A DNA stretch of 64,000 bases from Athripsodes cinereus (taxonomy: Eukaryota; Arthropoda; Insecta; Trichoptera; Leptoceridae): positions 5,141,572-5,205,571 of the forward strand of contig OX388325.1 of NCBI GenBank assembly GCA_947579605.1. The letters are read 5' to 3'. Each line of letters starts with the position of its first letter. Positions within the stretch are counted from its first letter, which is position 1. Below, in pieces: positions 42,783 to 54,957 of this stretch. The position numbers were made by a program, and so were the translations under genes. Under the pieces are notes generated by a model that worked only from the letters and a program-made list of their open reading frames with translations, did no database searches and was not told the DNA's origin.

Positions 42783-45700
42783 ATGATGTGCAGACTTTGT
42801 CTGAGTGAGAGTGTCAAGTTATTGGATATGTGCAAGTTATATTACGGGGAGACTCCTGCTATTACATATATAGTGGAGGTGTTAGACATTAAGGTAGGTG
42901 TACAGTGCAGTGCAGAGTACTATATAATGTAATATGTGATATATAGGTATTATATATACATAACTATATCAAATGATTTCAGGTGGACAGTGAGAATACT
43001 AAACTATCCATGTGCAGTGACTGCAACGTTGCCTTGAGTAACTTCCACTCTTTCTGCAGGGTAGTCAGAGAGGCACAACACAGATACAATGAAATGTTTG
43101 ATATAAAACCATCTTTAGCAGCAGAAAACAAATGTTTGAAAACATATTGTATGAAAAAGGAAATAGCTGATGATGAAGATGAATGTGAAGAGTTTGAAGA
43201 GATCCCGATTAATATAGAAGATGTCATCGAATGTAAATTGGAACTTAGCGATTATAAATTTGACAGCCCCAGCACTAGTAATGTGGTTACGGCTTGGAGT
43301 CCCGGTGGAAGAAGTCTTTCTGATGACGGCGATGAGGCATCAAATGTTAGTGATAATAATGACATAGAAAAAGTGAGAAAAAACACAAAAGCTTTGAAAA
43401 AAACTATGATGAATATTTTAAAGAAACATAAGAAAGAATCTGTAGACGACGTTGTCGTGGGTAATAAAAAGAAAAGAAATACATTCTTAAGACAGAAAAT
43501 GGCTTCAAAGACACTCCTGAATAAGTATAAGATGGAGGAGCTGTGCAAGGGTAAGGAGTGGGTGCTCACTGAAAAACAAAGAGAAGAAATGTTACCTCTG
43601 TTTGCAGATATGCAATGTACTAGGTGTGATACCTCCGCATTTACAACATATACACTGGTAAGAACTTTAACACCCCTACTTAATTTTAGTTTATAATTTT
43701 TATTTATTGCAATACCTAAAGCTGGATCCATTTGATTAATAGAATTATAAGTAATATATGGATCTACTACTTGTAATAAGTATGCATGTCGTCCTCACCT
43801 TGCCAGTTAAAACTAAGACATTTTAGATGGGTGACATACCCCTTCGCTGGACTGAAAATATTTAATGAATACTTATTTTGATGAATTTCCACTGAGAAGT
43901 GTTGGATGATAAGTTAAATAATATAATTTCTGTTTTGTAAGGATATCCTTTCTAAATATCTTAGTTTTTATTGACACGAAGAGGACTGACTGAGTATTAT
44001 TTCTGTGTGTACCACATGTTAATATCTGAATTGTCTCCTAATATTCTACCAACTATTATTGAGTGGGTTGAGAAGAGAGATACACAGACGGGCAAACGAA
44101 ATCATGTAATAGACCATTAAAGGTCACGTGGTTTTGTCTATGGATTTGCTTTTGCTTGGGGGGCAAACAGTCAGATTGCGCAAATCATCCTTGTAGGATG
44201 TTATGCCATAAGAGAAAAAAAAGAAAGTCAGACGACAAAATAATAACAAAATAACACTGACAGTTTTTTTTATTATTAGGTATTCTTTAGGCGTTCCACC
44301 TAATATTACACCGTAATCGTGTGTTGTGTTGGGATGCCTGATGCCCCTCAATGATTTTTCTGTGACGTCATCCTTTAATGGTCTATTAATATGTAGTGTT
44401 GGCATTGTATTCTTTAACCTTATATGGAAATAGGTTATTGAGCCAAACTTGCAGTCGTGTAAACAGGTTCCCATTGTGCAGTATATGAAAGATTATATTT
44501 GTATATTATTATGTATATGTATGTTGCCGGTCTTTGCAGCTGTGCATGGTTATTGTTACCTGTCAGATAATCGTCATAATATAGAATTGTATTATCATGC
44601 TATTGGTTTTGTTTTTTTGCTTTTTGAATGTGTTGGTACATTTCTTTTTTTTTATGTTTATAGACTGTATTATTGATTTGTCATACTTATGTATTATACC
44701 TATTGTTAAAGGCATATAGCCGTTTATTGATCAAATAAATAAATAAATAAACATACATATCTATTTCACGCAGACAATCCAATGGCTTTATGAATGAACA
44801 AATTAAGTTTTTTTTTCTATTTACAGTTAGAGAAACACTCTATGAAGGAGCACGGAGTGTTGCCCATATTGGATTGTTGCAGAGTAAAAAATGTTGGCCG
44901 TGTACAATTGGAGACGCATATATTATTCAGACATATACTGCACAGACGTATACCTAGACAAAAGAAATATGTGCTGTAAGTATTATAATTTTTTTTAAAT
45001 TAATAGTCACTTAACTGACATGTATCTTTTGCTATTAGCCACTTCCAAATTACTTAGCAAACAAAGGATTCTGTTTCTCTTTTCTTCTGTTTGCCTATAG
45101 GAGAGATTCCATTCTCATTTATTTCTATATAGATGAAGAGAGACGGAACTATTTGTTTGTTGTACTCGCTGAGCAGGGGGATACAGCTATCGTAGATAGA
45201 TTATACTATACCATCACGGCATATCTCGCAAATCAACTACGTCTTGTAAAAATGCAAACTGTCCTTTTGTGATGGATGGGTGGTAAACCTTATCGCTGAA
45301 TTTAAGACGTGAAATGTCTTTGTTTTTTCCAACACTTGTCTTTTACGGATCACCCAAAAACTTATGTAAAAAGGTTAGAAGGAGACCAAATCTTTGCCAG
45401 ATGCTCCGTAGAACAGTAGATTATTTTATAGTTGAGTTATAGTATGCACCTATAAGATCTATTGTACTCCCCCTTCTTAGCTCTCCTGGTGTTATCAGTC
45501 AAAGCGAACCCTCAAGTCCCAGACATATTGGGAAGTCTAGGATCTTGAGGTGATCTAAGATGTGGAGAGATTCCTTTTCTGCTAGAACAGTAGATAGATT
45601 GATAATATTTATTTTCATATACGAGTGTAAAGTTGAAATAATGCTTATCGCGGATATATCGAGAGTTGGATTACTTTATGTTCATCTGTATTTTTTGGAC

Positions 45701-48700
45701 ATCTCCAATGGTCCTTCATTTCTGATCATGATCATCTCCATATCAAGTGATCCTCCATGTTAAATATAATATGGCAATCAAAATTGTGTCATACTTCCTT
45801 TGTCAATTTATCTCTGGGTTTGTTATATGTATATTCTATGGTTGTTAAAATAGACCATTAAAGGATGACGTCAAAGAAAAATCATTGAAGGGCATCAGGC
45901 ATCCCAACACAACACACGATTACGGTGTAATATTAGGTGGAACGCCTAAAGAATACCTAATAATCAAAAAAACTGTCAGTGTCGTTTTTGTTATTATTTT
46001 GTCGTCTGACTTTCTTTTTTTCTCTTATGGCATAACATCCTACAAGGATGATTTGCGCAATCTGACTGTTTGCCCCCCAAGCAAAAGCAAATCCATAGAC
46101 AAAACCACGTGACCTTTAATGGTCTATTGAGAACAGGGGCCGTAGACAAACCGTACTTAGCGATCGACGACTGGCGATTTTTTCGACAATCTACCTACAT
46201 GTACCATGTAATAGTCTCGGCCTCTTGAACAAGGGGTCCGCGGTTCGATCCCAGGTGCCGGCAAACTCCCCTTTCACGACACAAGCTTTTAGCTTACTGT
46301 GGAAGGTGTATAAAGTTGTATTTGGGTTTATAACAAAACCCAGATATATCTTTTTTAAAAAAAAAAAAAAAATTATGCGTTATTGTTGCGGTTATAGTCG
46401 AAAATTCGTTTGTAGTCGATCGCCAAGTGCGTGTTTGTCTGTGGGGTCTGAACACGGTTGGTGCGATTATATTTTCTTGATTAATAAAACATTAAAGAGG
46501 GACGCCCATGCCGACGGCACCCTTGCGGACAGAAGAACAGTGCTCTTTTTGCCCAACTGTCATTGGGCATTCTCAGAACATGTCCCAGCCAGGACCATCG
46601 TCTCTCCTGTATTACAGAGATTACTGATCTCTGTAATCATCATTTGTGACATGTTCATACCATTTGATATCCAAAATCCTTCTAAGACACTTGTTTTCAA
46701 AGCTTAGTATCTTCCGCTCTTGAGCCTTAGTTAAGTGCCAAGACTCACAGCCATATAGAAGGATTGGGATGATGCACGCATTGAACAAGCGACATTTGGA
46801 CGTGATGCTGAGTCCAGACGCCTTCTAAACTCTCTCTCTTTATTAATCATCCGCCCAAAACTCAGTTGTGTGCTTCTAAAAGTCTTTATATCTAGTGATA
46901 GCCTTGTGTACGAGTGAATATTTTTTGTTATGTTATTGTAGATGTCACGTGTGCAACAAACTGATAGACTACATCCACAGAAGGGAACACCTCTCCACTC
47001 ATCTGCCAAATGAAAAGAGAAAATTCCAATGTGACCATTGTAAGCGTGGGTAAGTAAACTTATTAATGGCAGCTAGAACATGAACCTATGGGATCTTTTT
47101 TCTGAGAACTCAGAAACAAATTATATTGAGTCTTGTCTATATTCTTGCAAGGTTTCATTGAGATGTCTTTGTTTGTTACACTAACATTTATTTTTGTATT
47201 TTATTCTTCTTGCACATCATCATTTACATAACAAAATCAACAAATCAGTATACATAAGAAAAAATGTGATGATATGCAGTGGCGAGATTATCACTATATA
47301 GTGATTTCTTCCATCTAACTACGTCACATCTCTTTAATGACTTTATGAGTCGAAACCAAGTCACTATTCAATTAAATATTAAGTCAAACTAAAGCCAATT
47401 GTATTTCTTTCCATATAAAGTTCTCATATTGTTTCTTTTTTTACAGCTTCAATAAAAAGTATTTGCTGATTGTACACATGTCCGCCAAACATTCCGGTCA
47501 GAAGGTTCCTTGTGAAGTTTGTGGAAAACAGTAAGTAACAATTATTTACTTTTATCTTCTTCTTCTTCTGTAAGTGCCCTTCAGGTTCCCCGACGTTGGC
47601 ACTACCAAATAACGGTAAATTCAGTATTGGACACAATTCTAGTCATCTAAGTCTTGCTCGCATTTCATTCTTATTGTTGCATGTATAATCTTCACATCTC
47701 CATGGCAACTTTTAACTAAATTTAGCAACTTAAATAATTTCTCTCCTGTATAACTTTCAGACTCTGCAGTACAGCCTCACTGAAGGCTCACATGAAACTC
47801 CATTCCACCGAGCCTATTAACCACTGCTTGTGTCCTGAGTGCGGCAAGAAGTTGAAGCACAATGAGTCGCTGCAGAATCATATCAAAGCGCATCACCATG
47901 CTGTAGAGAAAGTCAAATGCCACATCTGTAGTTCGGTGTAAGGCACATTTATTATTTCATTAATTCTATCGGCATTTACTTTGTAACACTTCATTTTAAA
48001 TTATCAAATAAAATAAAATAAATATTTATTATTATTTTGTTTTGTGTTACTGTTGAGTAAGACTAACGCACGACCGGTTTCGCGGACTCCGAGTTCGCAT
48101 CATCAGGTGCTGATCTATAAAACGAGCTGAGTATAGATCAGCACCTGATGATGCGAATTCGGAGTCCGCGAAACCGGTCGTGCATTAGTCTTACTCAACA
48201 GTAACACAAAACAAAATAATAATAAATATTTATTTTATTTGATAATTTCACATTTATTATTTATTATTATAGTGTTGTTATCAGACAGGCAGCTGAGCTG
48301 ATATATCTGATAACAACATTACTGTCACAATATTTCATATATATACCTACCTAACAAAATATTTGATTTTGTTAATATAATTATTTAAATGTTATGTGTA
48401 TGTTTGACTATTATTTATTCTTGTTCTTCTCTGGTTACTGTATGATCATTGCCAGTATGAATCATTTTACTCGTTGTTGAACCTGTAAAAATATATTGAC
48501 TAATTATTTCTATTGTAAGAACAGATTACTGTTATTCTTATTTAAATTTGACAACCTTATGGGCTTCAAACTTAATATGAATTTTTAATTTGTGTGCACT
48601 TATAAATAGGGCGATATGTTGATTCCATTTTTTGTCTGCATTGTTTGTTTGTATTGTCTGTAGTGTACTGTTGATGTGAAATAAAAAATATATATTTTAA

Positions 48701-50391
48701 ATTTATTGAAACATGTAAAAGGCTTATTGATGTATATATTGCTAAATAAATAAAGAAATAAAATATTGTTGCATACTTAAAATGATACAAGTGAAAAAAT
48801 AGTTTTTTTAGAAATTTATAATATAAACGTTTAGGGTTGGGTTGTACCCTCCCTTACCCGTGGATGTTTCAGGAATGGTAGTTCCTATGTCATTAACACT
48901 CTTCGTGCAAAATCTTTTATTTATATGAGAGGCCTCAGAGGTTGCCTGAAGGGCTTCCCCTGACCAAAACTCTCCATGGTTAATTACAACCGTTAATGTC
49001 CCTAAAGGTTTTACAACATTTCTTAAAACTTAAACAATACATATATTCTTACAATACATTTTTAGTTTGTAACAGGACATTTTTTATATTTTTTATTGAT
49101 ATTCTTTTTTATATTGTAGAGTAAGGACGAGTTACTTCAAAAGACATTTGGCCCATCACAATCCGGACAAGAAGAAAGACTGTCCTTACTGTCCATACAA
49201 ATCATACAACATTCAGGATCACATAAAAAGGGTACACGATAAAGATAAGAGATTCATTTGTTCTTACTGCGCCAAGGCTTTCCACATTGAGAAAGGTTTA
49301 AAGGATCACATCTCCTCACAACATACCGGAGTCCCGGGATATTCCTGCGAGTTCTGTGACAAGACCTTCATGTCCTCTGCTAATTGTTATACTCATATGA
49401 AAAGAATACATCCGATACAGTTGAATGAGAAGAAGATAAAAAGAGAAAATGAAATCAACTCGGTGAGTTTTGTTGCGTGTTTTGAAAAATGTAGTATATT
49501 ATTTATCATCAACATCTTGTAGAATATGTTCGTCTAAAAATTCTGAATGCATATCCAGGCAAATTACATAATGTATTGGTAAATTGTGAAAAACGTTAAA
49601 TTTCTACTAGGTATAGGTTATCTAGTAGTACCCATTACGAAAATATATATTGATGATCATAGTTGTACGTATTTTTATTATCTTTCACTGTGTACTGTGA
49701 CAAATATCACAGAAGCAATATGGGGGCGAGGGAGTGCATCTTGTCCAGTGATTGCATATGTATGTAAATGCATAATTATGTCATGAAATTGAAATATGTA
49801 GAGGAATAAATCATTATATAAAAATAATTAGTATCCCTCCCCCAGTTCAAATCTGGATGCCCCATTATATCTTGTAACAGTATACAGTGAAAGATAATAA
49901 AAATACATACAACTATGATCATCAATATATATTTTCTAACTGGATACTATTAGATAACTTATAGTAGAAATTTACCTAAAATTTAGGATGCAAATTCAGT
50001 GAGGCAGTATTGTGTGTTTAGATGTTAATTTAAATTGTGAAAAAATGTTACACTTTGTACTGTAAAAATATTTTGGAAAATAAATTATTATTGTTACACT
50101 TATATAAAAATAAAAAATCACTACGGTGATTTCTGTGGAGACTATTATATAGTAATAAACTAATACTCTCTGAAACTTATAGAAAAGAGTGAGAGAACCA
50201 TTCAAATCAAAACATTGAATAGATAAATGTTATTAAAGTGTGTGATTAATATATTTTCAACATTCCAGGGCAACATATGTGATGCTACAAAGTTGATGGT
50301 ATCAAAGAGAAAGTTTGTAGAAGGAAAAGAGGCCGACCTGTTGATACAGAACTTGGAGAGCATAAAGAGCTTTAGGAAACCAGTCAACTAA
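42783..50391 (+). CDS. ZAD/C2H2 zinc-finger protein, gene B (eight exons)
   Basis: Exons 42783-42893, 42983-43657, 44827-44975, 46942-47049, 47447-47530, 47761-47937, 49120-49462 and 50269-50391 form 589 residues plus TAA. ZAD ligands are Cys3/Cys6 (CRLC) and Cys48/Cys51 (CSDC). After an acidic then basic linker come ten fingers: CTRC, degenerate CC, CHVC, CDHC, CEVC, CPEC, CHIC, CPYC, CSYC, CEFC. The unit HTGVPGYSCEFCDKTFMSS is almost the same as in gene A. Exon sizes match genes A and C, so this is a tandem duplicate. The ATG ATG pair leaves the exact start between two adjacent codons; the first is chosen. Presumed nuclear DNA-binding regulator. AATAAA at 50553-50558 lies in a SINE A-like remnant. 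Confidence 0.93.
44112..44383. mobile_element. TA-target MITE family B, copy 2 (gene B intron 2)
   Basis: TA-flanked GACCATTAAAGG ... CCTTTAATGGTC; interior GTCACGTGG, GCAAATCATCCTTGTAGGAT and TGATGCCCCTCAATGA as in 3103-3390. Confidence 0.87.
45853..46124. mobile_element. TA-target MITE family B, copy 3 (inverted, gene B intron 3)
   Basis: Same ends, interior in the reverse order (TGACGTCA near the left end, CACGTGACCTTTAATGG at the right). An open stretch of 75 codons across it also exists in copy 2 but has no family likeness. Confidence 0.87.
46135..46450. mobile_element. Foldback element carrying a SINE A insertion
   Basis: The left arm GACAAACCGTACTTAGCGAT / CGACTGGCGATTTTTTCGAC is the inverted partner of GTCGAAAATTCGTTTGTAGT and CGATCGCCAAGTGCGTGTTTG at right. 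46211-46373 between them is a SINE A in plus orientation. Confidence 0.65.
46211..46373 (+). mobile_element. SINE family A, plus orientation, with A tail
   Basis: GTCTCGGCCTCTTGAACAAG, box B GGTTCGATCCC, GGTGCCGGCAAACTCCCC, AAGCTTTTAGCTTACTGTGG, GGGTTTATAACAAAACCC and AGATATATC, then about 16 A. Clearest view of the family's 3' end. Confidence 0.82.
46494..46850 (-). pseudogene. Non-LTR reverse transcriptase fragment, sister of 51027-51842
   Basis: The minus strand corresponds to the block FNACIIPILLYGCESWHLTK and the WSxLGHVLRMPND tail of 51027-51842, with a small inversion-like disturbance near 46600-46650 (CTGTAATCTCTGTAATACAGG). In gene B intron 3, ending about 90 bp before exon 4. Confidence 0.7.
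47998..48248. mobile_element. Near-perfect palindromic MITE, 251 bp (gene B intron 6)
   Basis: AAATTATCAAATAAAATAAA at the left and TATTTTATTTGATAATTT at the right begin arms of over 100 bp. Inner parts are ACTGTTGAGTAAGACTAACG / GCATTAGTCTTACTCAACAGT and GACCGGTTTCGCGGACTCCG / CGGAGTCCGCGAAACCGGTC. The loop is only about 25 bp (CTATAAAACGAGCTGAGTATAG). Confidence 0.88.
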
Positions 50392-51026
50392 GAAAAAGAA
50401 CAAATCAAACGCATTATCAACAGCCCAGGAGGTTGATGTCGTCTCAATCTTTCAGTCGAGGGATCTGGGATACAAATTCCCCTGAAGACGTACCACACTA
50501 CACTTTTGCGACAAGCTTATGTGAGGATGTTTAGGGGTGCATTTGGGTTTATAATAAACCTAAATTAGCATCCATATTGTAATGTACACCTTAATTTATT
50601 TATTTATTATTTTATGATGAGCAAATGTTTCTGTGTACCATAGCAATCTGTAAATATTTGTAGTAATCACACTGTTGTGATACAGGGTAGGGAATATGAT
50701 AATATACCAAAACAGTGTATTTTTATCCACTAAATTCTCTTGACCCGGACAATAAGGTCAAAGATGTAATGAGCAGTCTATTTTATACAATAGGTCTCCC
50801 GCTTTCTTTTGAAAGTCTTTGAGTGTCCTGTAAAAAGCGAGTGTTCATAAAACCTCACATTTCGTTCCTCTTCTGACTAACAGTCGTATCTGCTAAAATG
50901 TAAATTGTTCAGGAGAGCGTTTTTCGTGTTTTGCCGTGCATATTTTCGTCTCTCCTAGTTTAAATATATTACATTATTTTATTTGTACCTATTCTTATAT
51001 CTATGTGCCTTTATCACAGCGTGAAA

Positions 51027-51842
51027 ACAGTGAGACGTCTGTGGGAGTGCTGCACGATCTTGAATATGCGGATGATCTAGCCTTTTTGATACATCTGTGG
51101 ACGTATTACAGTGCAACGCTAATGCTCTTTATGAAAATTCCTTGCGCCTTGGCCTTCGTATCAACGCTGGTAAAACGGAGTACATATGTAATAGTACATG
51201 CACGAGTACTCACACCCCACTAATGGTTGGTAATTCCCAAATATCTCAGGTTAGCAAATTCAGGTACCTGGGAGCAACCATAACGCCAGAGGGTGATCTC
51301 CGGTCGGAATTACCAATCCGCATAGGGGCAGCTAGTGGGCTTTCAATAACATGAACAAAGTTTGGAAGGCGTCTGGACTCAGCATCAGGACAAAATGTCG
51401 CTTGTTCAATGCGTGCATCATCCCAATCCTTCTATATGGCTGTGAGTCTTGGCACTTAACCAAGGCTCAGGAGCGGAAGATACTAAGCTTTGAAAACAGG
51501 TGTCTTAGAAGGATTTTGGATGTCAAATGGTATGAACATGTTACAAATGATGCTGTGCGCCGGCGCACCCAGCAGAGACCTGTAATCTCCGTAATACAGG
51601 AGAGACGATGGTCCTGTCTGGGACATGTTTTGAGAATGCCTAATGATAGTTGGCCAAAAAGAGCACTGTTTTTCCATCCGCAGGGGTTCCGTCGGCCCGG
51701 GCGTCCCTCTTTCACAATACACCGTTCCTATGACAACGATATCAGAGCGCAAGGAATGTCGTGGAAAGAGGTGACGCAATTGGCACAGAGACGCTCTGAA
51801 TGGAGGAGGCTGGTTTCTGCTCTGTGCTCCCGAGAGGAGCGT
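51027..51842 (+). pseudogene. Non-LTR reverse transcriptase, C-terminal part, frame-broken
   Basis: Plus-strand pieces in two frames: LRLGLRINAGKTEYICNSTC, VSKFRYLGATITPEGDLRSE, then after a shift near 51350 RTKCRLFNACIIPILLYGCE, RKILSFENRCLRRILDVKW, SCLGHVLRMPNDSWPKRALF and RRPGRPSFT to a TAA at 51845. GLxINxxKTE and FxYLG are the palm/thumb blocks after the catalytic site, as in RTE/CR1-type elements. The YxDD core (EYADDLAF at about 51060) survives in a different frame. It ends with a (GAT)n tail, so it is an inactive relic. Confidence 0.8.
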
Positions 51843-51993
51843 TAAGGGCGATGATGATGATGATGATGATTCTTATATATCTCAGAATCATTTTTGTGAT
51901 GAAATTTTGAGGAATTAGTAGATACAACACATTTTATTTAGAATAATTTGTAAATACGACAACAAATCAGAAAGCTATTCCAGGATAACGGTA

Positions 51994-53690
51994 TTTTTTT
52001 TTATTTTATTGTTGGGGTAAGATATGCACCGCGACCTATAAGATCTATTGTACTCCCCCTACTCAGCTTTCCCGGTGTTGCCCGTCAAAGCGCACCCTCA
52101 AGTCCCAGACATCTTATGAAGTCTAATATCTTGAGAGGGTCCAAGGTGTGGAGAGATTCCACTTCTACCCAGTGTCTACCTAGGGCTTTGATTCTTGCGA
52201 ATACCACAGCATTGCATTCCGCTAGGAGATGTCGAGGAGTCTCGGCCTCTTCTTCACAAAATCTACAAGTGCCGTCTTCTTCAAGTCCCAGTTTGCGTAA
52301 GTGTTCCTTGAGCCTGCAGTGACCCGTTAGGAAACCGGTTACTGCTTTAAGACTTGTTTTACTTAGGTTAGTGCATACCTTGGCTCTATCGAAGTTATAT
52401 CCTCCGAGTAGTTCCTTGGCTTGCCTAAGCCTAGGGAGATTTTTCCATAATTCATTTCTTTCTTGTCTCCCTTTCTTTTTAATTTCCTCTTGGAAAAACG
52501 TATGTCCCAAACCACAGAATGGTTCTGGTCCATAGAGTTGCGTTGCCGCACCCTTTCTTGCCAGCTTATCAGCTCGTTCATTTCCCTCAACCCCGATGTG
52601 TCCGGGTACCCAGAAGAGGGTGAATTTATTCTTCTTGCCTAACTCGTTAAGTTTGAGGAGGCATGTCCAAACCATCTTGGAGTTGATGATGTTTGAACCC
52701 AATGCTTTAATAGCTGCTTGACTGTCAGATAGTATAGCTATATGTTGCTTACTATATCCTCTGTCGAGATTGAACTGGATACATCTTTCCAAAGCATATA
52801 CTTCTGCTTGGAAGACACTTGGGAATTTTCCCATTGCTTCAGAGTATTCGGTGCGTGGCCCGTAGACTCCTGCTCCAGTTCCCTCTTCTGTTTTGGATCC
52901 ATCCGTGTACCATACGATGGTTCCATTCTTGAGAGAGTGTATAATATCCTCGTCCCATTCTTTCTTTGTGCTCAGTTTGATAGCAAAATTCTTCTCGAAA
53001 CTGAACTTCTTGATCATTAGATCGGCTGGCAGGTCAATGAGGTATGCGCAGTCATTTAGAATTTCTTCTCCTTTGATGTGATTTACCCTCGTTGATTCTG
53101 TCTTCTTAAGTCTGAGATATGTCTTCTTTGCAGTTTCCTCCACTACCATGTGGAGCGGAGAAAGATTGAGGATCACCTCCATGGTTGCTGTTGGACATGT
53201 TCTCATTGCTCCTGTTATGCATAAGCATGCTAACCTTTGTACCTTTTCGAGTAATTTCCTCGTGGTAACAAGTTTGGTTCTACTTGACCATGCAATGGCT
53301 CCATATGTGATGATTGGTTTTATCATCGCTGTATACATCCATAGCAGGATGCTTGGGTTGCAACCCCAATTTTTACCTGCTATCCTTCTGCAAATCATAA
53401 GTGCAGAGGTTGCTTTTTCGACTACTTTGTCGACGTGCCTATTCCACAGCAGCTTTTTGTCTAGTGTTACACCTAGATATTTTGCTGTATCACTCCATTC
53501 TACAACAGCTCCATCTAGAAAGATTTCCTTGGTGTTTTGGAGTTTCATTTTGTTTGTGAATGGTACTAGTGTGGTTTTTCCTGAATTCAATTTCAGTCCC
53601 ACAGATAAGCACCATCTTCTTGTAAGTTCTAGTGCACTCTGCATTAAATCACATAGCACATCTTCAAACTTGCCTCTGATTGTGATGACT
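51994..53690 (-). mobile_element. 5'-truncated RNase H-bearing non-LTR retrotransposon
   Basis: Minus strand, with an open frame to the TAA at 52085. The N-terminal part is the reverse transcriptase thumb (VGLKLNSGKTTLVPF, AKYLGVTLDKKLLWNRHVDK, MIKPIITYGAIAW). Next is RNase H with its acidic residues (WYTDGSKTEEGTGAGVYG, FQAEVYALERC, ILSDSQAAIKAL, WVPGHIGVEGNERADKLA). Last is a zinc knuckle CRFCEEEAETPRHLLAEC. The order fits I/R1-type LINEs. The YxDD catalytic block, the endonuclease and ORF1 are missing through 5' truncation. The A tail is at 51994 (T run). The 12-bp duplication AGGATAACGGTA (51982-51993, 53691-53702) shows target-primed insertion. The frame reading beyond 53690 belongs to flanking DNA. 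About 540 codons without a stop imply a young copy, though it is unable to move by itself. Confidence 0.92.
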
Positions 53691-53896
53691 AGGATAACGG
53701 TAACAGTTACAGGTGTGATCTTCAGTGAGAACATGCAGGGCACATATAAATACACATTGGTGATCATAAGTCGATTTCGCCAAAATTGTCAGATACGACA
53801 GTTAGTCAGAAGAGGGACGAGGCGTGCCAACCATCCTGAACTTTTTCATTGGCTGGCACAATGTTACACTGTGTAAACATAGTTCCCCAAGTGAAA

Positions 53897-54030
53897 TATA
53901 TTTATTTATTTATTCATTACTGTACATTGATAAAAAACAATTACATAAAAGGTATACATTCAAATTAAATACAATCAATATACAGAGGGCGAGTTTATCG
54001 CAAAGGCGCGATCTCTTCCAACTAACCCAA
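53897..54030 (-). repeat. T-rich LINE-end-like repeat, family G
   Basis: ATTTATTTATTTATTCATTA, CTGTACATTGATAAAAAACA, ATTCAAATTAAATACAATCA and GAGGGCGAGTTTATCGCAAA. Other copies: 14708-14850, 54266-54415, 60845-61004, 62253-62345 and 62352-62455. The simple (AAAT)n end on the minus strand suggests a LINE or SINE 3' terminus. Confidence 0.62.
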
Positions 54031-54265
54031 AATATATTGTTTTCTTTTTATTTATTTATTTATTCTTTGATAACATGCATTTATCTGTGTGTTGTATCCA
54101 AACCTAGAGTGAAATAAAATATTTGTAAATATTCTAATCTCTCAGATTTATCGTACATTCTTAACAATGTAAATTTGTATTATATAGCGTACATATTCAT
54201 ATGCATTTATGTGTGTTGAAGTGAAACTTCACTATGTTCAAAGTGATTTATGAACATAATAGTGT

Positions 54266-54415
54266 TTTATTTATTTATTTATTTATTCATTCTTTACTGT
54301 ACATTGATTACAAACAATTACATAGAAGATAGATACATTCAAATTAAATACAATCAATATACAGAGGGGGCACTTATCGCGCGGATAAAGGCGCAATCTC
54401 TTCCAACTGACCCAA
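54266..54415 (-). repeat. T-rich LINE-end-like repeat, family G, second copy
   Basis: TTTATTTATTTATTTATTCA, CTGTACATTGATTACAAACA, ATTCAAATTAAATACAATCA and GGCGCAATCTCTTCCAACTG match 53897-54030. Confidence 0.62.
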
Positions 54416-54620
54416 AGTTTTAGTTATCGTTATACTCTTTCTAATGACATATTCACTTATGTTGAAACCACATTATGTTTTGTGATATTGATAGAAAAAA
54501 ATCTTAACAAATTATGATAAAGTAAAACAATGTCTTATAGCTTTTAGCTTAGTGTGAAAGGTGTATAAGGTTGTATATTTGGGTGTATAACAAAACCAGA
54601 TATATCTTTTTAAAAAAAAT

Positions 54621-54957
54621 AATAAGGCTAAGTTCACATACAATGTGCGTCAAAGCGTGATCAAATAAAATGAGAGTTCAGACGACGAGCACTAATGCGT
54701 GTTGCGAGACTTGTCAAAACAACAAAAATGCAAAAATAGTATGTGGAATTGCTATGAAATAGCTTGCTCAAATGAACAGCAAACAGACTGTACACATTAG
54801 TACCAAACGCGCGTTAATGCTCGTCTAGAGACTTTTTCTAAGTGCTGCATTGACGTGCATTCATGTGAACGGTTGTTAGATAAATACATATAAGGATTTC
54901 TAGTCGCGCAATTTGAAAACGCGCATTAAAATTTTACCATGTGAAAATAGCCTTAAT
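54621..54957. mobile_element. MITE with AAGGCTAAGTTCACAT ends
   Basis: ATAAGGCTAAGTTCACATAC at left is inverted in CATGTGAAAATAGCCTTAAT at right; repeated ACGCGC/GCGTG words lie inside. It abuts the A-rich end of a SINE A piece. Confidence 0.7.

Noticed and set aside
43252..43731. 159-codon minus-strand frame
   Set aside because: Antisense shadow of exon 2 of ZAD gene B, which is supported by splice sites, paralogy and the ZAD cysteines.
45885..46112. 75-codon open frame, also present in the MITE copy at 44124-44474 on the other strand
   Set aside because: It lies wholly within the inverted-repeat MITE B, resembles no known protein and is shared only because the copies are recent.
53148..53876. 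242-codon plus-strand frame
   Set aside because: Antisense to the reverse transcriptase/RNase H frame of the LINE 51994-53690; hydrophobic composition is a by-product of the other strand.
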